Shown here: in pieces, positions 44,221 to 52,876 of the stretch
Layout of the letters: each line of letters starts with the position of its first letter
Position numbering within the stretch: the stretch's first letter is position 1
Assembly: GCF_012849055.1 (NCBI RefSeq)
Contig: NZ_CP051677.1
Coordinates: forward strand, 4,789,001 to 4,853,000
Reading direction: 5' to 3'
Length of the DNA stretch: 64,000 nt
From: Spirosoma rhododendri
Lineage (GTDB): Bacteria; Bacteroidota; Bacteroidia; Cytophagales; Spirosomataceae
The notes under the pieces: model-generated
Told to the model about the DNA's origin: nothing
The model's input: the letters and a program-made list of their open reading frames with translations, nothing else
The model's database searches: none
Translations under genes and position numbers: made by a program

Positions 44221-45219
44221 ATGAGAGATTTTCTCGATGCCTGGCGGAGTGGGCAGGAACGGTTTACCCTGCACACGTCTGGCTCGACCGGTACCCCTAA
44301 GCCGATCGAGCTGACCCGCGCGCAGATGCGGGCAAGTGCCCACCTGACGGGGCAGACGCTGGGCCTGCAACCGGGCGATGCCGCGCTGGTGTGCCTCAAT
44401 ACCAACTACATCGCCGGGATCATGATGCTCGTACGCGGGCTGGAGTTGGGGCTGCCCATGACCATTGTCGAACCCGTCAGCAACCCGCTTGCATTGCCGG
44501 AGGTTGCGGGCAAATCGTTTGCGTTTACCGCGCTCGTGCCGCTACAGCTGCAAACCATTCTGACCGAAACACCGGAGAAAAAAGCGGTGCTGGACGGCAT
44601 GAAGGCCATTCTGGTTGGCGGGGCCGCTACCAGTCCGGCACTAGAAGCCCTGATTCAGCCGATCACTGCGCCCGTCTACGCCACCTACGGCATGACCGAA
44701 ACAGTGTCGCACATCGCCCTGCGCCGACTCAATGGCCCCGACGTGTCCGATGTGTTTACCGCACTGACGGGCGTCGACCTCGGCACCGACGAGCGGGGCT
44801 GTCTGCACATCACGTCGGCGGCTACCAACTTCGAGCGTATCCAGACCAACGACGTCGTCGACCTGATCGACCCGATGCACTTTCGGCTGCTGGGCCGAGC
44901 CGATAGTGTGATCAATAGCGGGGGCGTCAAGGTGCAGCCGGAAGCCATCGAGCGGCTGATTCAGTCGACGCTGGCCGGGGCCGGGCTAGCTCCGCGCCTG
45001 TTTATCGCTGGCCTACCCGACGACCGGCTGGGGCAGCGCGTGGTGCTGGTGCTGGAAAACTGTTCGCTCACCGACGCGCAGTGGGCCGCCAGTCAGCAGG
45101 CCGTACGCGATGTACTGGGACCCTATTCCGTACCGAAAAGCTGGCATACCGTCGACGCATTCAGCGAAACAGCAACCGGCAAAATCGACCGACAGGCAAC
45201 AGTCGCCCAAATCCGCTAA
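44221..45219 (+). CDS. menE: o-Succinylbenzoate-CoA ligase, short Bacteroidota form
   Basis: 332 residues of the AMP-binding superfamily. The P-loop HTSGSTGTPKPI is at about 18-29, so the usual 100-residue N-terminal part is missing, as in many Bacteroidota MenE proteins. Further motifs: GGAATSPALEAL, YATYGMTETVSHIALR (A5), RLLGRADSVINSGGVKVQPE (A7/A8) and the C-terminal TATGKIDRQA with the catalytic Lys (A10). It activates o-succinylbenzoate for MenB, whose gene is nearby. Another small-acid ligase function is possible but the context supports MenE. Confidence 0.85.
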   Translation: MRDFLDAWRSGQERFTLHTSGSTGTPKPIELTRAQMRASAHLTGQTLGLQPGDAALVCLNTNYIAGIMMLVRGLELGLPMTIVEPVSNPLALPEVAGKSFAFTALVPLQLQTILTETPEKKAVLDGMKAILVGGAATSPALEALIQPITAPVYATYGMTETVSHIALRRLNGPDVSDVFTALTGVDLGTDERGCLHITSAATNFERIQTNDVVDLIDPMHFRLLGRADSVINSGGVKVQPEAIERLIQSTLAGAGLAPRLFIAGLPDDRLGQRVVLVLENCSLTDAQWAASQQAVRDVLGPYSVPKSWHTVDAFSETATGKIDRQATVAQIR

Positions 45220-45242
45220 TTTTACGGGTCGATTCTTACGCT

Positions 45243-45992
45243 ATGTCATTCACCAGTCTTCGCATTCGGTTTCAAACCGCCCGGTCGCTGCCCGCACCCT
45301 ACGCTTATTTCTACACCCTCGACCTGCGTCCCGCGTTCAGCGATTTTTTGCAGGTCGACCTGTCGATTACTTACCCCGACCGCGACGATATCGACGACGA
45401 TGAGCTGATTGCGGAAGGATTCACCCGCGACGACGATTTTTCGTGGTCGGGCCGATTGCCGAAAGCGTGGCTCCAGGCCGTGGCAAAACTGGCCGATCAG
45501 ACAACGCTGCAACCGGCCGACGAAGACAAGCTGGACGAGGCCGACGATTTCTGGGAACTGAAAATTGCCCGGAATCCCGGCCCCGACCGGCAAGGACGCC
45601 CGGCAGATACCGGGGCGGGCAGCACCGACGACTGGCAATATCTAGTGCAGGAACTGACCCAGGCCACGCTCGAAGCCGACAACCGCGAACGCCCTTTTGA
45701 GTTGACCTACCTGCGTATCGGCCCCGACGAAGCTGAAGTGCGGGTAACGGCTTCGTTTGCGCAGCGCAGCGTAACGTTCACAACCATTCGCAACCGGCGC
45801 GAACGCAACCAGTCGTTGCCGTGGACGGCCTTGCAGAAGCTGATGACGGCGGTCTACGCCAACGATTACGACCCTGATATGGCCCAGCCCAAACGCCCCA
45901 AAGCACCCGGTCAGTGGCTGAATCTCGGCACCGACGAGTGGTACAACATCAGCGCGTTCACCGACCTGACCCGAACGCTGGAAAACCTGTAG
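45243..45992 (+). CDS. Conserved hypothetical protein
   Basis: 249 residues from the ATG at 45243 (MSFTSLRIRFQTARSLPAPY). The family was not recognised. The protein is soluble and acidic, with Asp/Glu-rich parts (PDRDDIDDDELIAEG, ADEDKLDEADDF), beta-rich character and a C-terminal segment WLNLGTDEWYNISAFTDLTRT. No signal peptide or metal motif. It follows menE by 23 bases on the same strand and may be co-transcribed. The frame stays open upstream of 45243 as antisense/other-frame of menE, which was rejected as a start. Confidence 0.65.
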   Translation: MSFTSLRIRFQTARSLPAPYAYFYTLDLRPAFSDFLQVDLSITYPDRDDIDDDELIAEGFTRDDDFSWSGRLPKAWLQAVAKLADQTTLQPADEDKLDEADDFWELKIARNPGPDRQGRPADTGAGSTDDWQYLVQELTQATLEADNRERPFELTYLRIGPDEAEVRVTASFAQRSVTFTTIRNRRERNQSLPWTALQKLMTAVYANDYDPDMAQPKRPKAPGQWLNLGTDEWYNISAFTDLTRTLENL

Positions 45993-46062
45993 CCATTCCG
46001 GCAACGATTCGTTCGGCCGTCTCACAATCCATCCCCGTCGCCATCCGTTTTTAGGAAAGCCC

Positions 46063-46070
46063 TATCTTTG
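46063..46070 (+). promoter_or_regulatory. Bacteroidota -7 promoter element TATCTTTG
   Basis: Perfect TAnnTTTG match, ending 20 bases before the ATG at 46091. The predicted leader is about 13 to 15 bases. Confidence 0.6.
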
Positions 46071-46090
46071 GGCTGTACTGTCTATTCTCC

Positions 46091-48703
46091 ATGAACCAAC
46101 CGTCTTTTTTTCAACGCTACCTGCCGCATATCCTCGCCGTGCTGGGCTTATTGGTGCTGTCGATTGTTTATTTTTCGCCGGTGCTGTCGGGCAAAACGCT
46201 GGCCCTGATGGACGTGCAGCAGGCATCCGCTTCGACGCAGGAAATCCGCGAGATAGCCAAAGAAACGGGGATCAAACCCCTCTGGACCGACGCCCTCTTT
46301 AGCGGGATGCCGGCCTACATGATCGACTTCGATTACCCGCACATCTACATCTACAAAGCCATCACGGCGGTACAGAACCTGCTGCCGCCCTTCGCCAGCA
46401 TCGTGTTTATCATGATGGTCAGCGCGTATATTCTGCTGGTTGTGCTGGGGTGTAACCCGTGGCTATCGGCACTGGGCGCGGCTGCGTATGGGCTGGGCAC
46501 CTTCTCCATCATCAGCCTGGAAGCAGGGCACGTGTCGAAACTGCTGGCGCTGGGCTACGGGGCCGGAGTGGTGGCAGGCGTCATCCTCTGCCTGCGCGGT
46601 CGGTACTGGATTGGCGCGGCCGTTACGGGCCTGTTTCTGAGCATGGAGTTCGGGGCCAACCACATCCAGATCACGTACTACCTTTTTCTGACACTGGGTC
46701 TGCTCGTCCTGATCGAAGGTATCGCGCTGGTGCGGGCCGGGCGGGGCAAACAGCTTGGCATCGCGCTGGCGGTGCTGGCGGTCGTCGGTGTGCTGGGCGC
46801 GGGTAGCTTCGGCAAACGCCTGCTGGTTCTGAACCAGTTCACGAAAGAAACCATCCGGGGCCGCTCGGAACTGACCGCCAAAACGACTAACCCCGACGGC
46901 AACTCGGCCGCTGCCGAATCGAAGGGTGGGCTGGACAAAGATTACGCGTTCAGCTACAGCTACGGCAAAGCCGAAACCCTGACGCTGTTGATTCCCAACC
47001 TATACGGTGGCGCATCGGGTGGCGGGCTAACGACGAGTTCCGAATTTTACAAAGCGATGGTGGGCCGGGGTGTCGATCCGGGCATGGCCAAGCAATATGC
47101 CGAACTGGGCGCGCCAGCCTATTGGGGCGATCAGCCGATGGTGGGCGGTCCGGCCTACGCGGGGGCGGCTCTTGTCTTTCTGTTCGTGCTGGGTTTGTTT
47201 GTGCTGCGTGGCCCCGTACGGTGGTGGCTGCTGAGCGCAGCCGGCTTGATGATCGTGCTGGCGTGGGGCAAAAACCTGCTCTGGTTCAACGAACTGCTGT
47301 TCGACTACCTGCCCTACCTGAACAAGTTCCGGGCGATGACGATGGCGCTGTGTCTGGCTCAGTTGTTTATGGCCGTCGGTGCCGCGCTGGGTGTTCAGGC
47401 CATCATCGACCAAAAGTTGACGTTCGCGCAACTGAAGCAGCCACTGACGATCAGTCTGGCATTGACAGCTGGGCTGGCACTGGTGCTGGCACTGCTGGGC
47501 GGTACGTTCTTCACGTTTCAAACGGCCACCGACCTCGACCGGCTGAGCGGTAGCTTCGGCGAAGCGGCCCGAGACATTCTAAACGCCATCATCAGCGACC
47601 GACAGGGGCTGCTTCGGGCCGATGCGTTCCGGTCGTTCATCCTGATAATCCTGACCGCCGGGCTGATCTGGGCCTTTGTAAGCGGCAAACTCAAGAGCGG
47701 GCTGTTCTATCCGCTGCTGCTGGCAGTGGTCGTGTTCGATCTGTTTTCGGTCGACAAGCGGTTTCTGAACAGCAACGATTTTATCAGCAAGGCGCAGGCA
47801 GCGGAAGTATTTACGCCGACGGCCGCCGATCTGCAAATTCAGCAGGACAAATCGCTGGGGTACCGGGTCTTCGATCAGACGACTGATTTTATGAGCAGCA
47901 ACCGGGCATCGTATTTCCACCGGTCGATTGGTGGGTACAATGCAGCCAAACTGCGCCGGTATCAGGAGCTGGTCACCTACGCGTTTCAGGGCAATACGCT
48001 GAATATTCTGAACATGCTGAACGTCAAATACGTCATTCAGCAGCCCCAGCCGAACCCCAATAACCCCCAGCAGCAGCCTACTGAACCGGCGGCACTGACG
48101 AACCCCGAAGCACTTGGCGTGGGCTGGTTTGTCGGCACCATCATCCCGGCAGCCGATGCCGACGCGGAGATTGCAGCCATGAAAACGCTCAGCACCCGCG
48201 ACTCAGCCCTGGTCAGTCAGGCCGATATGCCTAAGCTGGCAGGCTTACCCGCTCAACTGGGCCACACGGGCAGCAGCGTCCAACTGACCAGCTACCGGGG
48301 CGATAAGCTGACCTATACCGTCAATGCGGCTCGCGAAGGTGTCGTGGTTTTTTCGGAGGTGTACTACCGGGGCAACGAAGACTGGCAGGCGTTTGTCGAC
48401 GGAAAACCGGTACCGCATTTCCGGGCCAACTACGTGCTGCGGGCTATGCGGATACCGGCGGGTAAACACACGGTCGAGTTCCGCTTCGACCCGCCACTGG
48501 CCCGCACCGGCGATACCATCGACCTGATCTGTAACGTGCTACTGATTGCTCTGTTCGGCTTCGTCATTTTCAAATCGACCCGCAACCAGCCGACCAACGG
48601 CCCCTCGACGCCCGAACCGGTGCTGCCCGAACCAGACCGGCCTGTATCAGAGGCCCCGCTAACTGGCTCATCAATCGCAGACCGATCGAAGAAAAAACGA
48701 TAA
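46091..48703 (+). CDS. YfhO-family membrane protein
   Basis: 870 residues with about fourteen membrane helices and a C-terminal periplasmic part (about 720-800: SYRGDKLTYTVNAAREGVVV, FSEVYYRGNEDWQAFVDGKP, IPAGKHTVEFRFDPP). The family belongs to the GT-C-like integral membrane proteins; YfhO in Bacillus helps glycosylate lipoteichoic acid. Here a lipid-linked sugar transferase on the outer face of the inner membrane is likely, with no known substrate. The linker just before the end (QPNPNNPQQQPTE) is low-complexity. The tail is Pro/Glu-rich and basic at the end. It has its own promoter and terminator. Confidence 0.88.
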   Translation: MNQPSFFQRYLPHILAVLGLLVLSIVYFSPVLSGKTLALMDVQQASASTQEIREIAKETGIKPLWTDALFSGMPAYMIDFDYPHIYIYKAITAVQNLLPPFASIVFIMMVSAYILLVVLGCNPWLSALGAAAYGLGTFSIISLEAGHVSKLLALGYGAGVVAGVILCLRGRYWIGAAVTGLFLSMEFGANHIQITYYLFLTLGLLVLIEGIALVRAGRGKQLGIALAVLAVVGVLGAGSFGKRLLVLNQFTKETIRGRSELTAKTTNPDGNSAAAESKGGLDKDYAFSYSYGKAETLTLLIPNLYGGASGGGLTTSSEFYKAMVGRGVDPGMAKQYAELGAPAYWGDQPMVGGPAYAGAALVFLFVLGLFVLRGPVRWWLLSAAGLMIVLAWGKNLLWFNELLFDYLPYLNKFRAMTMALCLAQLFMAVGAALGVQAIIDQKLTFAQLKQPLTISLALTAGLALVLALLGGTFFTFQTATDLDRLSGSFGEAARDILNAIISDRQGLLRADAFRSFILIILTAGLIWAFVSGKLKSGLFYPLLLAVVVFDLFSVDKRFLNSNDFISKAQAAEVFTPTAADLQIQQDKSLGYRVFDQTTDFMSSNRASYFHRSIGGYNAAKLRRYQELVTYAFQGNTLNILNMLNVKYVIQQPQPNPNNPQQQPTEPAALTNPEALGVGWFVGTIIPAADADAEIAAMKTLSTRDSALVSQADMPKLAGLPAQLGHTGSSVQLTSYRGDKLTYTVNAAREGVVVFSEVYYRGNEDWQAFVDGKPVPHFRANYVLRAMRIPAGKHTVEFRFDPPLARTGDTIDLICNVLLIALFGFVIFKSTRNQPTNGPSTPEPVLPEPDRPVSEAPLTGSSIADRSKKKR

Positions 48704-48743
48704 AAAGTAAAGGCCCTTCCAACCAGAAGGGCCTTTACTTTTT
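48702..48743. terminator. Bidirectional intrinsic terminator after the YfhO gene
   Basis: Perfect 18-bp arms with AAAAAGTAAAGGCCCTTC on the left and its complement on the right, 6-base loop, A-tract on one side and T-tract on the other. It overlaps the stop codon of the YfhO gene and lies 41 bases from the convergent ClC stop. Confidence 0.92.
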
Positions 48744-48783
48744 CGGAATAGATCTGTTTACCACGGTTTAGCAGACCAGCTAC

Positions 48784-50049
48784 TCATGTTTTGTTGTCTG
48801 ACGCACCCATCTCCCGGCCCAGCCGGGCACTGATACCACGCGATTTCGCTACGGCCAGCACCTGAGCCGTGTACAGACTTTGATGGCCCGACATTAGAAA
48901 GCTGATAACGCACGAAACGGCTGCGTAAGGCGCAACAGACGCGCCAAACAGCTCGATGGCCAGTATGCTCGTGGCAATAGGCGTGTTGGTGGTTCCGGCC
49001 AGCAGGCTAACGAAACCGATGGCGGCAAACGTAGCCCGATCGGCCCCGACCAGATCGCCGAAGAAGCTCCCCGCCGTTGCGCCGATGAACAGTATGGGGG
49101 TGATAACGCTACCGCTGCGGCTAATGCTGAGCGTTATGATCGTGAACAGGGCTTTGAGCAGAAAAGCGTAACCCACAACCGGCACCCCGCGTACACACGA
49201 CTCCATCAGATTCAGGCCCAGCCCCAGGTAGTCGCGGGAGAACAGCAGCGTCAGCCCGACGAGTACAGCCCCGCCGAGCAAGCCTTTGAGGGGGCGCCAG
49301 ATCGGAATGCCCGTCACGACGCGGGTACTGCTGCGGATCGCCCAGATCATACCGTAGGCGCAGAGGCCGAAGAAAATACCCCCCGCCATCAGCTTCAGAA
49401 AGAACCCCTGCCCGAACGCCGGAACAAATTTTAGCGGATAGTAAAAAAACGTGACCCCCAGCGCCGACGATACCTGATAAGCCGTGATCGACGCGACGAA
49501 GGCGGGCAGCAGCACGTCGTACAGGATTACGCCCACCGCCAGCAGTTCGATGCCAAACAGCGCACCGGCCAGCGGAGCGCCAAACACACAGGCAAAGCCC
49601 GCACAGAACCCGCACAGCACCATCTTTCGTCGGTCGATGTCGTCGACCCGGAACAGACTGGCAAATACCGACCCGATTCCGGCACCGATCTGCGCACAGG
49701 GGCTTTCTTTGCCCGCCGAGCCACCCGTTGCCAGAATCAGTACCACGTTGATGACTTTGGTTGGGATAAAGCTTCCTTCGAGTTTGCCGTGGTTTTTGTT
49801 GATGGCGGCAATAACTGCGTCTGTACCGAGGTGCCGTTTCAGGACAAACTGACTCAGCAGGTTAGCCATGAAAAAGCTAAGCGGCAGCAGGTAAAAAACG
49901 TGCTCGTAGCGATTGCCCTGCTCAATAACGAAGTGAATAAAGCGGATAAACGTCGATGCGCACAGCCCTGCCACACAGCCAATAACCGTAGAGATCACAA
50001 GCCATTTCAGGACCGACACAAAAAGGATAAGTTCGTCGCGGGCGCGCAT
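48784..50049 (-). CDS. ClC-family chloride channel / antiporter
   Basis: 421 residues, usual length for a bacterial ClC without CBS domains. The selectivity-filter blocks are clear: GSFIP (92-96), GKESP (113-117) keeping the gating Glu115, APLAGALFGIELLAVG, and SRSGSVITPILFIGATAGSF. It moves chloride, fluoride or nitrate with or against protons in the inner membrane. It starts 11 bases after the histidine kinase gene on the same strand, so the two are probably co-transcribed. Confidence 0.93.
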   Translation of the reverse strand: MRARDELILFVSVLKWLVISTVIGCVAGLCASTFIRFIHFVIEQGNRYEHVFYLLPLSFFMANLLSQFVLKRHLGTDAVIAAINKNHGKLEGSFIPTKVINVVLILATGGSAGKESPCAQIGAGIGSVFASLFRVDDIDRRKMVLCGFCAGFACVFGAPLAGALFGIELLAVGVILYDVLLPAFVASITAYQVSSALGVTFFYYPLKFVPAFGQGFFLKLMAGGIFFGLCAYGMIWAIRSSTRVVTGIPIWRPLKGLLGGAVLVGLTLLFSRDYLGLGLNLMESCVRGVPVVGYAFLLKALFTIITLSISRSGSVITPILFIGATAGSFFGDLVGADRATFAAIGFVSLLAGTTNTPIATSILAIELFGASVAPYAAVSCVISFLMSGHQSLYTAQVLAVAKSRGISARLGREMGASDNKT

Positions 50050-50060
50050 GATCGACCGAA

Positions 50061-52109
50061 TTAGAGCCGCACCGACGCCAGCTTACGAGGGTCGCTGACG
50101 GGCAGGTAAATACTGAATGTTGCCCCCGCGCCGGGTTTGCTGTCGGCGTGGATAGCCCCGCCGTGGTTGGTCACGACCTTTTCGCAGATAGCCAGCCCGA
50201 TACCCGTACCCTGATACTGACTCGTAGTGTGCAGCCGCTGAAACACCTGAAAAATACGGTCGAGGTACTTCTCATCAAACCCGATACCATTGTCCCGAAC
50301 GCCGATGCAGTAGTACTGAGCCGCCTTACTGACCGGTACCACACCGGCCGGCAACTGAGCGTCCGTGATCGTGCCGCAGGTGATGCGGATCAGGGGTGGC
50401 ACGCCGGGCTGCCGGAATTTGATGGCATTGCTCAGCAGATTCTGAAATAACTGCCGCAGTTGCAGCTCATCGCCGGACACAGTCGGTAGCTGGTCAACGA
50501 CGATTCGGGCGTTGCTTTCCTGAATGGCAACCAGCAGATCGTCTTTGAGCTGATCGATCAGCGGCCCCAGCGACACCTGCCCATTCAAACGCTGGTGGCT
50601 GGTGGTGTTAATGCGGGAATAATTGAGCAGTTCACGAATCAGCGTCGACATGCGGCCGGCGGCCGACTGCATCCGCCGGAGGTATTCGACCCCATTACCC
50701 AACTGCTGTTCGTAACTCTCCAGTAGCAAATCGCCGAATGACTGAATTTTGCGTAGTGGCTCCTGCAAATCGTGGCTGGCGACGTAAGCAAACTGTTGCA
50801 GGTTTTCGTTTGACCGGCTCAGGGCGTCATTCAGCGTGTCAAGCTCGTGCGTTCGCTGGTGTACACGTTCTTCCAGCTGCTCGGCCAGCTGCCGGTACTG
50901 GTCCTGACTTTCCTGCAACCGCTGCCGGTTCTGCACGCTCTCCTCAACGTTAATCGCTACGTTCAGAATGGCATACACCTGCCCCGTTTCATCGAACAGG
51001 GGCTTGTACGTAAAGTTAAAATGCGACCGGATGAGCTTTCCATCAACGGCGAGCGTGGCCGGAGCTTCCCAGGCGTGGTAGGCAATACCGGTGGTAAAAA
51101 CGCCGGTCAGCTGGTTCAGAAACGGTTGTCCCTCCAGCTCGGGCAGTGCCCGATGCAGCGGCAGCCCGACAACCGATGGCGATTTACCCCAGATGGTCAG
51201 CATGGCTTCGTTGGCCAGTTCAATCTCAAACTCCAGCCCTCTGTACACGGCAATAGCCATTGGCGACTCGTTTATGAGTCCCTGAAGCCGTTGTTCACTG
51301 CGCTCCACGTCCCTGCCAGCCTGTACCTGCCTGGTAATATCGGTAGCTACGGTCAGCACCGACGTGATTTCATTGGCCGCGTTGCGAACGGGGGAGCAGA
51401 CTAGGTCGAAAAAACCTTCCTCCTGCCGGCCATCGTGCCAGACGAGCGCGGGAAACTGCGCACCGTAGTAGGGTTTTCCACTGTCGAAAACACCCTCCAT
51501 CATCGCCATGATTTCCTGCGATCCGGCTTCAGGCAGCACGTCGACCAACCGGGTTCCGACAACATCCGCCGACCGATTCCACAGGGCCAGCATCCGCTCG
51601 TTAGCCAGCTCGACAACCATGTCGCGGGAGCGGTACAGGGCAATTGCGACGGGTGCCTGCTGAATTACGGTCCGCAGTCGCTGCTCGCTACGCTCGGCGG
51701 CCTGCTGCGCCCGGATCTCCTGCGTAACATCGGCCGTGGTAACCAGCACGTACGCAACATCCTGATCGGTGTTGATGATGGGCTTCAGCACCTTCTTGAC
51801 ATATATGACCGCTGTTTCGGCGGCATTCGTCTGCTCGTAGGTGGGCAGGGTAACCGTCTGACGCTGCCCGATAACCGTGTCTAGCACCTGCCGGAACGAT
51901 TCGTTGCCGATCGGGTCAAACGGCGACTCCGTGAAGCAGTCGAACAGCGGCCTGCCTACCAGGTCAGCCCGTCGGTAGCCGGTTAGCTGTTCGGCCTGAT
52001 CGCTGACAACCAGCACGGTATAATGGGGAGTGTCGGCCCGCAGGACGAGCGAAAAATCGAACTGTTCGAGAAACGGGATAAGCGTTTGTTCCGTGAAAAG
52101 ATTTTTCAT
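50061..52109 (-). CDS. Three-PAS-domain histidine kinase
   Basis: 682 residues, no membrane helix, so cytoplasmic. PAS domains at about 20-130, 145-260 and 270-390; a coiled coil at about 395-440; HisKA with phospho-acceptor His446 (ASHDLQEPLRKIQ); HATPase with N-box Asn561, DNGIGF (606-611) and GTGIGLA (634-640). The last two PAS domains are similar to each other, probably a duplication. PAS domains of this type bind haem, flavin or small ligands. No response regulator gene is adjacent, so it is an orphan; the ClC gene 11 bases downstream is the nearest possible output. Confidence 0.92.
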   Translation of the reverse strand: MKNLFTEQTLIPFLEQFDFSLVLRADTPHYTVLVVSDQAEQLTGYRRADLVGRPLFDCFTESPFDPIGNESFRQVLDTVIGQRQTVTLPTYEQTNAAETAVIYVKKVLKPIINTDQDVAYVLVTTADVTQEIRAQQAAERSEQRLRTVIQQAPVAIALYRSRDMVVELANERMLALWNRSADVVGTRLVDVLPEAGSQEIMAMMEGVFDSGKPYYGAQFPALVWHDGRQEEGFFDLVCSPVRNAANEITSVLTVATDITRQVQAGRDVERSEQRLQGLINESPMAIAVYRGLEFEIELANEAMLTIWGKSPSVVGLPLHRALPELEGQPFLNQLTGVFTTGIAYHAWEAPATLAVDGKLIRSHFNFTYKPLFDETGQVYAILNVAINVEESVQNRQRLQESQDQYRQLAEQLEERVHQRTHELDTLNDALSRSNENLQQFAYVASHDLQEPLRKIQSFGDLLLESYEQQLGNGVEYLRRMQSAAGRMSTLIRELLNYSRINTTSHQRLNGQVSLGPLIDQLKDDLLVAIQESNARIVVDQLPTVSGDELQLRQLFQNLLSNAIKFRQPGVPPLIRITCGTITDAQLPAGVVPVSKAAQYYCIGVRDNGIGFDEKYLDRIFQVFQRLHTTSQYQGTGIGLAICEKVVTNHGGAIHADSKPGAGATFSIYLPVSDPRKLASVRL

Positions 52110-52165
52110 GGATAGAAGGATGAGTGGACTGCCCGTTTTGGCACGTAAACCCAGTTGACACGAAT

Positions 52166-52194
52166 AGAAAAAGCCACGTCCGAAGTGCGTGGCT
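52166..52194 (-). terminator. Intrinsic terminator of tRNA-Ser
   Basis: Minus strand: stem AGCCACG / CGTGGCT with a 9-base loop, followed by TTTTT. It begins 23 bases after the 3' end of the tRNA gene. Confidence 0.85.
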
Positions 52195-52216
52195 ATTAAC
52201 TAGTTCAACAAAGCGG

Positions 52217-52303
<87 letters not shown>

Positions 52304-52498
52304 GTATAAATCAACCTCCGAAAGACCCGACTGGCTGATTTGATGGACAAAGGTAGGCACCGCCGGGCACGCATGCAAGACGATTACACCATTCGCTCTT
52401 CATTCACTGGTCCGATAGTTGATAGTCTACCAAATCAGGAGAATGAAATCGGTATTAACATTTCAACCGTATATGTAATCTAACAACAAACTCTATTA

Positions 52499-52876
52499 AT
52501 GAAGCGAATCAATCTAACCAGTCAGTCTGATGCAATTGACTACCTGTCGAGCAGTAGTAATTACACCACGATTTACTGCACCGACCACACCAACTGGCTA
52601 CTTGCCAAAACCCTGAAAGCCTGTTTGGCCGAACTCCCCGGCTTTGTCCGGATCCATCGGCAATACGCGGTAAATCTGCGGTACATTGTCAAGGTTCGAC
52701 TAGTGGCACCCAAAACAGCCGAAGTGCTGGTTGGTAACGTGTGGCTCCCGGTTAGCCGCCGACTCTTCCGCGAGGTCGACCAGAAACTGGGAATCACCCA
52801 GCCCAACCCCAACCGGGGGCGCTGGCACTATATGGACCTACAGCCCGACCAGCCGGTGCGGGCCGAACGGGTCTAG
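52499..52876 (+). CDS. Stand-alone LytTR DNA-binding protein
   Basis: 125 residues: one LytTR domain (AIDYLSSSSNYTTIYCTDHT, AELPGFVRIHRQYAVNLRYI, VWLPVSRRLFREVDQKLG) with a short polar tail. No receiver or sensor domain. It is like the protein at 19023, and the two are only moderately similar. It overlaps the convergent gene at 52873 by 4 bases. The targets are unknown. Upstream sequence (52304-52498) has no perfect TAnnTTTG match. Confidence 0.85.
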   Translation: MKRINLTSQSDAIDYLSSSSNYTTIYCTDHTNWLLAKTLKACLAELPGFVRIHRQYAVNLRYIVKVRLVAPKTAEVLVGNVWLPVSRRLFREVDQKLGITQPNPNRGRWHYMDLQPDQPVRAERV